DNA of 64,000 nt, from positions 1-64,000 of the forward strand of contig JAFZLC010000040.1 of assembly GCA_017551675.1 (NCBI GenBank), written 5' to 3'. The notes under the pieces are model-generated. The model was not told the origin of the DNA, did not search any database, and worked only from the letters and a program-made list of their open reading frames with translations. The stretch's first letter is position 1. Each line of letters starts with the position of its first letter. This DNA comes from Paludibacteraceae bacterium (GTDB lineage Bacteria; Bacteroidota; Bacteroidia; Bacteroidales; Paludibacteraceae). Position numbers and translations under genes: made by a program. Below are positions 29,901 through 38,507 of the stretch, one piece after another.

Positions 29901-31464
29901 TCTTCACTAAATCAATGTCATTAACATTAGAGACAAAATGGAACAATGGTTTTTCCTTACGCAAATCAGATTTACCGATGAAACTCAATTCCGCATTCTT
30001 GTCACTCATGATCATCTTTCCATCAAAACCATCGTTGTCAAATTTTCCTTTCAGACTTACATTCTGGTAACAATAGTTTTTATAATAGATCGAATCGATG
30101 GCACCTTCCGCATCCAAAACGAAATTTCTATCGGCCAACTTATCCAATGTCACATTCATTTTAAATGCCACATTTCCCAATTTAGAAGATACGCCAAAGA
30201 GTTTGTCAAGATGACAATCAGTGGTATTAATATTACCCACTATTTTGTATGAATTCAACAACAAATCAGGAGAGCTAACCGAAACAGAAGTATTTACGAA
30301 ACCTAAATTAGATGTCACGACACCCTCCGTTTTCATATTCGACAAATCGCCAATCAATGTACCACGATAAGAGAAAGTGCCGACAGAATCTAATGCAGAA
30401 GGCAATTGAATATCACGTTCCAATGCAACACGCAGAATTTCCTGCAGCTCTGTCGAATTAGAGGATATTTGTTCCAATGTACCATTCAATTTCACATCTT
30501 GAGAATTCGGGAAGAAATCCGACATCAGGAGGTCGCCCGACACACAGGATGCATTACCGTATTTGATGGAGAGATCATCCATTTGCAAATGTGTGAGATA
30601 GCCATAAAAATTACCCTCAATCTGCAACTGTTGCTGCAGATTTTCCAACGATGGTTTTAATGCTGCGAAATCAGACGGGTGAATGACAGAAGGCGTAATG
30701 GACAACTCGCCTCTCAACAAATGAATCGGATCTTTAAACGCACTCATCCCGTTATGATAAACTGTAAAATTGGCGATATTCAATTGACTCTTAGGAGTTT
30801 CCAATAAGAAATTGTTAACTTCAATAACGTCATTGTCTGATTTTATTTTAGCAGAGATGTTATCCACTTCAAAACCCGATTGTTCCTTAAACGATATGTT
30901 ATCCATCAACACAGAGATTTCATTATGTTGAAAGGCATTGACATACATGCATCCATTGATTTCATAAATGTTCAAATCATTTGGATTCAAACGTCCAATC
31001 ATCTGATTTTTATAAGGATTCTTATAAGCGATGCGACAATCATTGAAGGCAACCGACTCTATATCCATCGACCATTTGAAGGACAATGTATCATTGTTGT
31101 CAGGTCGAAACGCATCCACAAAGAATTGGAAATTCGGCACTTGCATTGAATCCATAGAGAGATTTGCCTCCAATCCTGAAAACTGAACCGTTCGGAAAGA
31201 GATCTGTGAAGAAAGCAGTCTCCACAAATTAATAGTAACTTTCGTACGATCCATAAAAAGCATAGTGTCTTGGTTCAAATCCTCGATATAGACATCTTTC
31301 AAGACAAAGCTATTAGGGAAATTCCACTCTATTTGATCAATGGAAACACGGCTACCCACCTGATGTGAAAGGCTATTAGTAATGACAGAGACGACCGACT
31401 GCTGCATCTTCTTATTCTGTAATGCAACATATCCAAAAAGCAGGAGTGCGAATATCACGCCCAC
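26947..31464 (-). CDS. tamB: Translocation/assembly module TamB-like protein
   Basis: A giant (1505-residue) envelope protein of the AsmA/TamB superfamily: one N-terminal membrane helix, then over 1200 residues of repetitive amphipathic beta-strands forming a bridge across the periplasm, and the conserved C-terminal DUF490 domain (from about residue 1090). It should act in outer-membrane biogenesis or lipid transport. It ends in a Lys/Glu-rich tail. The start is uncertain: GTG 31464 falls inside the hydrophobic helix. The frame remains open 12 codons further up (to a stop at 31501-31503) and encodes the expected KR-rich cap, but without ATG. Divergent from tsaD, an arrangement I recall as common in the phylum. 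Confidence 0.9.
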   Translation of the reverse strand: MGVIFALLLFGYVALQNKKMQQSVVSVITNSLSHQVGSRVSIDQIEWNFPNSFVLKDVYIEDLNQDTMLFMDRTKVTINLWRLLSSQISFRTVQFSGLEANLSMDSMQVPNFQFFVDAFRPDNNDTLSFKWSMDIESVAFNDCRIAYKNPYKNQMIGRLNPNDLNIYEINGCMYVNAFQHNEISVLMDNISFKEQSGFEVDNISAKIKSDNDVIEVNNFLLETPKSQLNIANFTVYHNGMSAFKDPIHLLRGELSITPSVIHPSDFAALKPSLENLQQQLQIEGNFYGYLTHLQMDDLSIKYGNASCVSGDLLMSDFFPNSQDVKLNGTLEQISSNSTELQEILRVALERDIQLPSALDSVGTFSYRGTLIGDLSNMKTEGVVTSNLGFVNTSVSVSSPDLLLNSYKIVGNINTTDCHLDKLFGVSSKLGNVAFKMNVTLDKLADRNFVLDAEGAIDSIYYKNYCYQNVSLKGKFDNDGFDGKMIMSDKNAELSFIGKSDLRKEKPLFHFVSNVNDIDLVKTHLLENAEDAHVSFNVETNFVGKNLDDLEGSFSMDNVVLTQDDKELSISNFSLSATTLSNNEKKLSVYSDYLNGSLSGTYSFSSLYALLYNIAQKYMPSILKEEKPIVKKEGRSNRFTFNFTVENLEPIHDVYPMPVVVVEEARVQGFLNEEKEKFRVRVDAPRLRKKESYMNDCVILCENPYDQLRLVCRTTYLPKNKMRNPYFLSFNSNAKDNNVNVDFSFSNSVEETYSGKVELNADFKDYVKGEGVTADFHIKPSKVILNDTIWKIKDSKIYLDKKWIKVDSFLFEHGSQFLCINGVNSSVVSDSINIHFSDLYLGYISDIIANKDISFNGVTAGDVYLFKLFNLPYFKGDLYVYDGALNDCLLGDLSVKSSWKEKEKCIDFYVDLLSMIEGKQDLSKSTLHGGVFLGNDSLFIGGHLKDVDLKFLRKYLNNVLQNNTGTATGDLKAYGKFGNIGLDGTVFVKNMAFSVDFLKTSYVLSDSVKLTPHTIELNQTQLFDTEGHYGVVSGMLLHDAFRNLKYAFNMKCDNMLMMNTKEEDNETFYGKVYAKGEARLSGNQDVANMNLVMRTMPNTLLTIPIEGTTTAKEGNFVTFVQHEDQKSMAEKRRIRREKMRQLSEKKNASHTNIQLTLDMEATPDAQIQLIMDQQQGDVIRGNGTGALRMTYNQKDNNFKMYGGYEIEKGEYLFTIQSVISRKFEIIKGSIVQWSGSPYNADLNIKAKYGLNAPIGDIIEVPKGRNTTAVNCLLNLKGTINSPTIKFDIELPNSDEDVKSRLRTAINTDEAMNRNVASLLAFGHFYTLDKMNNGMVATNDLSSVGFSTLSSQLTSWISKMNQDVNIGLNYRPNATYDGTTSTEFDVALSTQFLNDRLALNGNFGYRDVITEEDNLSNTQIIDVDIEYKLNKSGKLRTKAFNRSNNGYFKQTGYTQGVGIVYREDFDSFSELTRNYWQALKRVFKKKEEDEETVEEESANEEKKKKGK

Positions 31465-31587
31465 AATGGCCAGTAATATGTAGGTAAATCGTTTTATAAC
31501 TCAAGCATATTAGGCCTTACCGTTTCCCGGGAAAGCATAAGTTTTACACAATATGGAAGCCTCTCTAATTTTCCACAATTCAAAATA

Positions 31588-31595
31588 CAAAAATA
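31588..31595 (-). promoter_or_regulatory. -7 box candidate for tamB
   Basis: TATTTTTG on the minus strand matches TAnnTTTG; an overlapping TATTTTG lies immediately downstream. Confidence 0.45.
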
Positions 31596-31640
31596 AAAAA
31601 TAGTTTTCAGAGATTAGGTGCTTTTATTCCTCGTTTTTTG

Positions 31641-31648
31641 TAATTTTG
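31641..31648 (+). promoter_or_regulatory. -7 box of tsaD
   Basis: TAATTTTG followed by CA matches TAnnTTTG, 25 nt before the tsaD ATG. Confidence 0.6.
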
Positions 31649-31673
31649 CAATCGTTTAAAAATTTTTAACGAT

Positions 31674-32699
31674 ATGGGCAAACCAGTTAATATTTTAGCG
31701 ATTGAATCTTCATGTGATGACACCTCTGCAGCCGTCTTAAGTGACGGTTATCTTTTGTCCAACGTCATTGCCAGTCAAAAAGTTCACGAAGCCTATGGAG
31801 GAGTGGTGCCAGAGCTTGCTTCTCGCGCACACCAACAGAACATTATTCCCGTTGTTCACGAGGCTATCAAACAGTCTGGCATAACCAAAGAGGAACTATC
31901 TGCCATTGCTTTCACTCGCGGTCCCGGATTAATGGGTTCTCTATTGGTCGGCACATCCTTTGCTAAAGGATTGTCTCTGTCGTTAAACATTCCATTGATT
32001 GAAGTAAACCATCTGCAAGCTCATATCCTTGCTCACTTCATACAAACTAAGGGTGAAGAAAAGGAGAATCCAAAATTTCCTTTCCTATGTCTGCTGGTTT
32101 CTGGAGGCAATTCACAAATCGTACTCGTTAAGAGTCCTCGCGATATGGAGATCATTGGTCAAACCATCGACGACGCCGCAGGTGAAGCATTCGACAAATG
32201 CGCTAAAGTCATGGGACTTCCCTACCCTGGTGGTCCTGTCATCGACCGTCTTGCTAAAGAAGGCAACGAAAATGCATTCCAACTATGCAAGCCACAAATT
32301 CCTAATTACGACTACAGTTTCAGCGGATTGAAAACTTCGTTTCTCTACCTACTGAGAGATGAATTAAAGACGAATCCCAACTTCATAGAGGAGAATAAAA
32401 ATGACCTATGTGCTTCCCTACAGCACACAGTCATCGACATTCTTATGACAAAACTACGCAAAGCAGTTAAAGACTTGGGAATCAAACAAGTGGCAGTCGC
32501 AGGTGGTGTCTCCGCCAACTCTGCTCTGCGTGCAGCATTCGAAGACCATGCCAAAAGATACAAATGGACTATCCACATACCAAAATTCTCCTATACCACA
32601 GACAATGGTGCCATGGTGGCAATAGCAGGGTATTTCAAATATTTGGACAAAGAGTTCTGTGACATTTCTCTCCCTCCATTTTCTCGTGTCGAGGTGTAA
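31674..32699 (+). CDS. tsaD: tRNA N6-adenosine threonylcarbamoyltransferase
   Basis: A 341-residue ASKHA-fold enzyme that completes the t6A37 modification of ANN-decoding tRNAs with TsaB, TsaC and TsaE. Recognised by ILAIESSCDDTSAAVL at the start, the metal-binding HLQAHILAH motif, the VSGGNSQIV phosphate loop, DDAAGEAFDK and the late GGVSANSALR. Full length for the family. The DUF481 barrel gene follows 11 nt later and is probably cotranscribed. Confidence 0.96.
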   Translation: MGKPVNILAIESSCDDTSAAVLSDGYLLSNVIASQKVHEAYGGVVPELASRAHQQNIIPVVHEAIKQSGITKEELSAIAFTRGPGLMGSLLVGTSFAKGLSLSLNIPLIEVNHLQAHILAHFIQTKGEEKENPKFPFLCLLVSGGNSQIVLVKSPRDMEIIGQTIDDAAGEAFDKCAKVMGLPYPGGPVIDRLAKEGNENAFQLCKPQIPNYDYSFSGLKTSFLYLLRDELKTNPNFIEENKNDLCASLQHTVIDILMTKLRKAVKDLGIKQVAVAGGVSANSALRAAFEDHAKRYKWTIHIPKFSYTTDNGAMVAIAGYFKYLDKEFCDISLPPFSRVEV

Positions 32700-32710
32700 A
32701 TTAGGACAAT

Positions 32711-33469
32711 ATGCATAAGAAACAGACATACATCATTATTGCCTTTTTCATCTCGCTGTTTTTCAATTTCACGCAACTATGGGCAGAAGAGCCAGCAAAG
32801 GAGGCAAAGAAATGGAATTTTTCCGCCTCTGTGGGAGGAGAATACAATGAAGGAAACGTACGAAACTTTGGATTGAAATCAAAAGTACAGGTTGAAAGGG
32901 ATGACAGCACGCTATCGTTCAACTCATTGTGCAAGTATGTGTTACGCAAAGAAAACGGGGATGAAACAAACAATGGAATCGAGGCTGCTATCAAAGTAGA
33001 TTGGTTTCAGCACAACATCTGGTCTCCTTTCGTTGCTGTAGAGTATTTCGCAAATAAGCACAAAGGGTACGAATATCAAATCTGTGCGCTAACCGGAGGA
33101 AAATTTAAAATCTACGAGAAGGAGAAAATCTGCAACTACTCTATCAGTGCCGCATTCGTCTTCGATCAGGCTGAATACACATCCAACGAGGAAGAGCTTG
33201 ACAATATCAACTATAGAATCTCCATTCGTCCGAAGATGCGACAAAAAATAGGTGAAGTGTTGACCATCAAAGCTTTGTGTTTCTACCAACCAAGTATTTT
33301 CGATATCAGCGACTATCACATTTTAAGTCAGGTCGCCTTCGAATGCAAAATCAGCACCCATTTCTTTTTCGACGTCAATTTTGATTACGAACGAAGGAAC
33401 AAAGTGCCCTCTGAAGAATACAAAAAAGACGATTTCTCCACAGAGTTTTCGCTAACCGTAAAATTCTAA
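32711..33469 (+). CDS. DUF481-type outer-membrane beta-barrel protein
   Basis: A 252-residue exported protein: signal peptide cleaved near LWAEE (residue ~25), then GNVRNFGLKSKVQVERDD and a regular run of amphipathic strands ending with the outer-membrane-type strand EFSLTVKF. This fits the DUF481 (YdiY-like) putative salt-induced outer-membrane family; function unknown. It starts 11 nt after tsaD, which suggests a shared transcript but not a shared task. Confidence 0.78.
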   Translation: MHKKQTYIIIAFFISLFFNFTQLWAEEPAKEAKKWNFSASVGGEYNEGNVRNFGLKSKVQVERDDSTLSFNSLCKYVLRKENGDETNNGIEAAIKVDWFQHNIWSPFVAVEYFANKHKGYEYQICALTGGKFKIYEKEKICNYSISAAFVFDQAEYTSNEEELDNINYRISIRPKMRQKIGEVLTIKALCFYQPSIFDISDYHILSQVAFECKISTHFFFDVNFDYERRNKVPSEEYKKDDFSTEFSLTVKF

Positions 33470-33528
33470 GGGGAATTTCCACCAGACAACATTTTTCAAA
33501 AATAATTGTCAATTCAAAACATTTTTCT

Positions 33529-33536
33529 TATATTCG
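33529..33536 (+). promoter_or_regulatory. Promoter-like box upstream of a lipoprotein gene
   Basis: TATATTCG is one base off TAnnTTTG; TTG at 33506-33508 lies 20 nt upstream. Confidence 0.45.
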
Positions 33537-33605
33537 CACTAAACGCATAGCGATTAATTCTATGAGATGTTTGGTAAAGTAATATAAATTTAAACCGAAA
33601 CGGAT

Positions 33606-34424
33606 ATGAAACATAAGGCATTGAATTATATAAAAGGGGCTTTTGCATTCTCCTTATTATCACTACTCTTTTTCTCATGCAAAGATGAACCAGAAGAGAA
33701 ATTAGAGATTCACGACAATCTTCCCGGCACATGGATTTCGAAGAAATGTGTAGAATTGGAACTACGCTCCGGTTCCACTTGGATGTACGATGAGACAGCC
33801 ACGCACAAAGAGGGAGAATGGCTCAACATTCCATTTACCTTTACAAACAATAGCACATATCGAATCGAATACAAAGAAAGTGACAATTACATTGTGAAAT
33901 ACAAAAGCAACTACGTAACAGATGGTGATACCATTTTAATGAATCAGCTCGATAGTTTCCCTTGTCATAAAGCATGTGTCACCTTCAACAATCGCACCAG
34001 CATGATAATGAGCATCTGTAGTGTGAACGAGAAAGGCAAAAAGATTAAAACAGAATATCACTTTGAGAAGGAAGCCTCAACACGTCCAGAGCAAGCTTTT
34101 CAAAGCGTTGCCATCAAACATAACGAAGAATATATTTGTTCGTCGGTCAACCACGAATACATCAGTACCTTCTACATAAGCAGTTTGGCGGAGAGTGTTC
34201 TGTTGAAGATCAACAATTCAGAGAATATCACATTGACAAGCAACAATCCGATACTCGTCATCAACGACGACGTATATTTGGCCAAATCGAAAGAAAATTT
34301 AAAAGCTGGAGACACAGCTCTGTTCTACTTTGACAAAGAGAAGAAGACACTTAACTCCACGCATACAGATAAAGATATTGAAGAGAACAGTATTGGAGAA
34401 GTTCTCTTTTGGATGATTAAGTAA
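33606..34424 (+). CDS. Lipoprotein of unknown function
   Basis: A 272-residue protein with a lipobox LFFSC (Cys26) followed by an acidic linker. Residues ~38-140 read like a lipocalin-type or DUF5004-like barrel opening (LPGTWISKKC, GEWLNIPFTFTNNSTYRIEY); the rest is beta-rich. I do not recognise a family with confidence. It has its own promoter-like box and ends in a bidirectional terminator. Confidence 0.7.
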   Translation: MKHKALNYIKGAFAFSLLSLLFFSCKDEPEEKLEIHDNLPGTWISKKCVELELRSGSTWMYDETATHKEGEWLNIPFTFTNNSTYRIEYKESDNYIVKYKSNYVTDGDTILMNQLDSFPCHKACVTFNNRTSMIMSICSVNEKGKKIKTEYHFEKEASTRPEQAFQSVAIKHNEEYICSSVNHEYISTFYISSLAESVLLKINNSENITLTSNNPILVINDDVYLAKSKENLKAGDTALFYFDKEKKTLNSTHTDKDIEENSIGEVLFWMIK

Positions 34425-34448
34425 TGGACACACATATAACAATTGAAA

Positions 34449-34477
34449 AAAAGCCCTTGCTTCTGGCAAGGGCTTTT
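34449..34477. terminator. Bidirectional intrinsic terminator
   Basis: A 12-bp stem (34449-34460 AAAAGCCCTTGC with 34466-34477) and a 5-nt loop, between the lipoprotein gene and convergent panB. Confidence 0.85.
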
Positions 34478-34508
34478 ATATTGATAGCAAAAGGTATTCA
34501 ACCCTCAA

Positions 34509-35324
34509 TCAATACTGTTCATTCTCATTAGGGAAATCGCCTGACTGCACATCAGCGATATAGTGTTGAATAGCCTCCGTCATCTCGTCAGCCAAGTTTG
34601 CATAACGACGAAGGAACTTAGGAGAGAATCCCTTGTTGATACCCAACATATCATGTACCACCAACACTTGACCGTCAGTAGCACCACCCGCACCAATACC
34701 AATCGTTGGAATAGAGATTGATTCTGTTACTTTCTTAGCCAGTTCTGCTGGAATCTTCTCCAAAACAAGAGCATAGCAACCTGCAGCTTCCAATTTTTTA
34801 GCATCCTCAATCAACTTCTGAGCCTCTTTGTCATCTTTAGCACGTAAAGCATACGAACCATATTGATTAACCGACTGAGGCATCAAACCAAGGTGACCCA
34901 TAACAGGGATACCTGCATTGATGATTTTCTGAATGCTAGGCAACACTTCTTCCCCACCCTCAATCTTAATAGAATCAGCGCCCGACTCCTTCATAATACG
35001 AGCAGCAGAACGCACAGCATCCGCTTCAGACGATTCATAATAACCGAAAGGCATGTCCACCACTACATGTGCACGGCTAACAGCACGCACAACACACTGA
35101 GCATGATAAATCATCTGATCCAACGTGATCAATAAAGTGGTCGGATAACCTGCCATAACGTTTGCAGCAGAATCACCCACCAAAATAACATCAACACCCG
35201 CCTTATCAACGATAGAGGCCATAGAGAAGTCGTATGACGTCAGCATAGAAATCTTCTCTCCTTGTGTCTTCATCTTACGAAGTACACTCGTTGTTACTTT
35301 TTTTATTTCAGTATGTACAGACAT
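34509..35324 (-). CDS. panB: 3-methyl-2-oxobutanoate hydroxymethyltransferase
   Basis: A 271-residue TIM-barrel enzyme forming ketopantoate from 2-oxoisovalerate and methylene-tetrahydrofolate, the first committed step to pantothenate and CoA. Motifs: MLTSYDFSMASIVDKAGVD, VGDSAANVMAGY (metal-binding Asp), VVDMPFGYY, KIEGG, GHLGLMPQSVNQYG and IPTIGIGAG. No other pan gene is in the window. It has a strong promoter box. Confidence 0.95.
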   Translation of the reverse strand: MSVHTEIKKVTTSVLRKMKTQGEKISMLTSYDFSMASIVDKAGVDVILVGDSAANVMAGYPTTLLITLDQMIYHAQCVVRAVSRAHVVVDMPFGYYESSEADAVRSAARIMKESGADSIKIEGGEEVLPSIQKIINAGIPVMGHLGLMPQSVNQYGSYALRAKDDKEAQKLIEDAKKLEAAGCYALVLEKIPAELAKKVTESISIPTIGIGAGGATDGQVLVVHDMLGINKGFSPKFLRRYANLADEMTEAIQHYIADVQSGDFPNENEQY

Positions 35325-35350
35325 TTCAAATATTTTTTAAAATAACCATA

Positions 35351-35358
35351 CAAAGGTA
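35351..35358 (-). promoter_or_regulatory. -7 box of panB
   Basis: TACCTTTG on the minus strand matches TAnnTTTG, 26 nt before the panB ATG. Confidence 0.65.
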
Positions 35359-35390
35359 CATAATTTTTCAATTGGATAGACACCTCAACC

Positions 35391-35885
35391 TTAAGGAAAA
35401 ACACGTCGTATAAAAACACGCAAAAAATAAAACAGCAAATAGGTTGTCATTGCACACGTTGCTAAAATAAGAACGAATGCAATAGCTCTCCAATAATAAA
35501 TAATAGTAGGTTCTTCTCTTAAGAATATCGTGTTTTTATCAAACGAATGAGAATACGTAATAATAGGAGTTCGATTCTTAACCATATCATAAGAGGTGAA
35601 GTCTAACTGCATGGGCTTGTGTCCCGAATAAATATAAAGAGAGAATCTATTCTTATTTTTGCTATAACCTACAATCGAATCGACGTCATACTTAGTATCT
35701 CCCTCAGAAAGATAATAATCTCTGTTTTCATCAACAATACAATAATAATTTGCATATGTTAATTTCAATCCATATTGCATAGTATGATAATCTTTCAAAA
35801 GGGCATTACCGTATCTGGCTGCATGGTTTTCCCCAATCAAAAGGATAAGTAAAAAGGACAAGATTAATATACAAATGTGTTTCAT
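35391..35885 (-). CDS. Small membrane protein of unknown function
   Basis: A 164-residue protein with an N-terminal hydrophobic segment (signal peptide or anchor), an exported ~100-residue beta-rich part (YYCIVDENRDYYLSEGDTKY) and a C-terminal membrane span at ~132-155 followed by a basic RVFIRRVFP tail. No family is recognised. It starts 27 nt after the sulfatase-modifying-factor-like gene on the same strand, so the two probably form an operon. Confidence 0.65.
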   Translation of the reverse strand: MKHICILILSFLLILLIGENHAARYGNALLKDYHTMQYGLKLTYANYYCIVDENRDYYLSEGDTKYDVDSIVGYSKNKNRFSLYIYSGHKPMQLDFTSYDMVKNRTPIITYSHSFDKNTIFLREEPTIIYYWRAIAFVLILATCAMTTYLLFYFLRVFIRRVFP

Positions 35886-35912
35886 GATTTTTTTTAAGAT
35901 TCATACCAAGAT

Positions 35913-37514
35913 TCACCAATCACTTCTTTCCGACATTTTAACAAGATTAGTTTTCTCTATTTCTTCCTCCGAATCCTCATAGATTGGTTCCGGATATTCA
36001 TCTCCATCCTCATAATCATAAAATTCATTCTCATTCACAAGTACACTATATTTAGCAATGCCTTTTTCATAATCTATGTCTACAAAACGTGTAGTTTCCG
36101 CTATCGGACTTATACTTTCGTCTCTAGTTTCTCTTACTAATTCAAATTCTCCATCATGATACTTAAAATGATACTCCCAACCGCCATAACGTCCATGAGA
36201 ATATGATACGTGTAATTGATGAGATTGATTGTCATAAGAAACATCCAACGTAGGAGCAAAATACACTCCTCCATCCTCATTCTCAGATGGGAAACATTCA
36301 TAATTATAGGAAGTCACTTCAAAATATGAGCCTCTGTTCATTACCAACAAATACCCACGTGGGTTTCTATCAATAAGAGTATCTTTTTCAACAGATTTAT
36401 TTCCATCCGGATAAGCATAATATGTATCATATTCATATCGACTGCTATTAGAATCACAAACACAAACCATATAATCGCCTAAGCCATCTCCATCAAAATC
36501 ACCTTGAGTCCAATAGTCCTCAAAACAATACTCTTTGGGAACCAAAGTTGGAATCTGATCTTCTGATGCACATCTTTTCGGTTGGTTTACATTCTCATAG
36601 AAAGTGTTTCCTGGAAATATTCTTTCTGTTTCCTTTTTTATAATATGTACAGAATCCTTCATATCTACTTGGCCTCTTGACGACAAAGCCAAACGGAATC
36701 CTGTGCAACACTCATATGAAACTGGTTTGCTGCGATATGAAATACGGCAAGCAATAGTATCATCACTTTTCCAATGTCCACCACGAATCACTTTGTAAGA
36801 AGCAAGGCGAGAAATGCATATGGGATTTATACTGGGAGAATATCTATAATAGCATTTGTCGAAATCATCACCACACCACTCCTCAACGTTGCCACACATA
36901 TCATAAATTCCAAGTTCGTTTGGCTTTTTCGTAGCAACAGGATGAGTCTGATTATGGTTTTCTTTAAGTATTCCATATCGTTTCGGTGAACAATTGACCT
37001 TTTTATCTCCAGAGTTTTCCCAATACCATGCTACCTCGTTCAAATCATTGCTGCCAGCATATTTATAATGTCTGCTCTTTTTCCCTCCTCGTGCGGCATA
37101 CTCCCATTCCGCTTCTGTGGGGAGACGGAAATTTTTACCAGTCTTAGCATTTAGTTTTTGCAGAAAAATCTGAGCATCGTTCCAACTTACATCATAAACC
37201 GGATAATCATCACCAAGTCCATATCCACATTTTTTAAACTTTTCTCCCATGACAGCGGTCCACAAAGATTGGGTGACCTCCGTTGTCCCGATATAGTAGT
37301 CGGATAATGTGACCTGATGTGTTGGTTTCTCACAACTATATACATCATCACCCTGTTCTTCTGTTGCCCCCATGATAAATGAACCACCTTTCACTTTAGT
37401 CATCGTGAAAGAGACACTGTCAACCTTAAATGTCACTTGTCTATTTCTTGAAGCATGGATATCACAGAATGACAAAAAGATAAAGGTTAAAAATATTATT
37501 CTTTTCAACAACAT
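35913..37514 (-). CDS. Secreted formylglycine-generating-enzyme (SUMF1)-like domain protein
   Basis: A 533-residue exported protein. Residues ~35-280 are a SUMF1/FGE-fold domain: VKGGSFIMGA, TEVTQSLW, PVYDVSWNDAQIF, RLPTEAEWEYAARGG, NELGIYDMCGNVEEW and a final VIRGGHW..CRISYR..GFRLAL. The cysteine pair of true FGEs (C336/C341 in the human enzyme) does not align here, so sulfatase activation is doubtful; structural or EgtB/GldJ-like roles are possible. Residues 339-348 (DFDGDGLGDY) form a calcium-loop-like motif opening a ~190-residue acidic C-terminal region. Operonic with the small membrane protein. Confidence 0.75.
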   Translation of the reverse strand: MLLKRIIFLTFIFLSFCDIHASRNRQVTFKVDSVSFTMTKVKGGSFIMGATEEQGDDVYSCEKPTHQVTLSDYYIGTTEVTQSLWTAVMGEKFKKCGYGLGDDYPVYDVSWNDAQIFLQKLNAKTGKNFRLPTEAEWEYAARGGKKSRHYKYAGSNDLNEVAWYWENSGDKKVNCSPKRYGILKENHNQTHPVATKKPNELGIYDMCGNVEEWCGDDFDKCYYRYSPSINPICISRLASYKVIRGGHWKSDDTIACRISYRSKPVSYECCTGFRLALSSRGQVDMKDSVHIIKKETERIFPGNTFYENVNQPKRCASEDQIPTLVPKEYCFEDYWTQGDFDGDGLGDYMVCVCDSNSSRYEYDTYYAYPDGNKSVEKDTLIDRNPRGYLLVMNRGSYFEVTSYNYECFPSENEDGGVYFAPTLDVSYDNQSHQLHVSYSHGRYGGWEYHFKYHDGEFELVRETRDESISPIAETTRFVDIDYEKGIAKYSVLVNENEFYDYEDGDEYPEPIYEDSEEEIEKTNLVKMSERSDW

Positions 37515-37537
37515 AACTCTTCTATTAATTGATCAAA

Positions 37538-37545
37538 CAAATATA
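37538..37545 (-). promoter_or_regulatory. -7 box of the SUMF1-like operon
   Basis: TATATTTG on the minus strand, 23 nt before the ATG at 37514. Confidence 0.6.
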
Positions 37546-37587
37546 TGTAAATTCTTCTCTTATTGAAATTCAATGTTATAAAAAACC

Positions 37588-37611
37588 AAGGGAAGCTCCA
37601 CAGCTTCCCTT
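37588..37611 (-). terminator. Intrinsic terminator of the amidase/acyltransferase operon
   Basis: A perfect 10-bp stem (37588-37597 AAGGGAAGCT with 37602-37611) with a CCAC-type loop; on the minus strand it is followed by a run of Ts. Confidence 0.75.
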
Positions 37612-37735
37612 AATCAATTTAACCTAAACCTAACTTAAAAAAAATCTAAACGTTTTGTTTTCACCGCAAATATCCATTTTTTTTGTTAATTTTCACACAA
37701 AATTTCAAAAAAAATGTTCCTGATAATGCATTTTT

Positions 37736-38506
37736 TTATAAGCATTCAAAATCATCTGCATCTTTCCATGCGGGGAATTTCTCTCTAAATAGATGTAAAT
37801 CATCTATTTGTATATCTATTATGGCCGAATTCTCTTCCGTATCTGACAATGACAAGAGTGATTGCCCTTTCATGTCCAAAAGCATGGAATTACCGCCTTG
37901 TCTCCTTCCTTCCGAGTCGACACCCACGGCATTGACACCACAAACATAAACTTCGTTTTCAATCGCACGTGCTGGTAATAACGTTTTCCACGCTCCTATG
38001 CGCGCAGTAGGCCAACAAGCCATATATATGGCTAAATCATAGTCATTATTTCGCACACGAGAAAAGACAGGGAACCGTAAATCATAACAGATCTGCAACA
38101 GAATATTCCACCCAAGGTATGAAACGATCACACGTTTCTCCCCCTTCGTGAAGTATCGTCCTTCACTTCCCATCTGAAATAGATGTCGCTTGTCGTAATA
38201 AACAGGCTCATCCTCTGGCATAAGGAAAAAAGCTCTGTTATAATTAGTGCCATTTTCATGTATCATCAAACTGCCCGTAATGGCAATATGATACGACCGA
38301 CTCCACTCTTGCAACTGTTTTAACGTCGGTCCATCCTCCGTCTCAGCCAATGTCGAAGAATCAACACAAAATCCAGTGGTGAACATCTCTGGCAAAACCA
38401 ACAAATCAGTCTCCAAGAAATGTTCTTTGATCCATGTGTGAAGCGATTGCATATTAGCTTGCACATCACCCCAACGGACATTCATCTGAAACAGCGCAAT
38501 TCGCAT
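37736..38506 (-). CDS. Omega-amidase, nitrilase superfamily (YafV-like)
   Basis: A ~256-residue carbon-nitrogen hydrolase with the Glu-Lys-Cys triad in LPEMFTTGF, YDKRHLF and ICYDLRFPVF. LPARAIENEVYVCGVN and the C-terminal REKFPAWKDADDF are close to E. coli YafV, an omega-amidase repairing 2-oxoglutaramate-type products of glutamine/methionine transamination. I chose ATG 38506 (MRIALFQMN); it begins two bases after the upstream stop, whereas a TTG at 38518 would overlap it. Cotranscribed with the acyltransferase. Confidence 0.9.
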   Translation of the reverse strand: MRIALFQMNVRWGDVQANMQSLHTWIKEHFLETDLLVLPEMFTTGFCVDSSTLAETEDGPTLKQLQEWSRSYHIAITGSLMIHENGTNYNRAFFLMPEDEPVYYDKRHLFQMGSEGRYFTKGEKRVIVSYLGWNILLQICYDLRFPVFSRVRNNDYDLAIYMACWPTARIGAWKTLLPARAIENEVYVCGVNAVGVDSEGRRQGGNSMLLDMKGQSLLSLSDTEENSAIIDIQIDDLHLFREKFPAWKDADDFECL

Positions 38507-38507
38507 G

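Noticed and set aside
35913-37514. A functional sulfatase-activating enzyme
   Set aside because: The catalytic cysteine pair does not align and no sulfatase gene is nearby.
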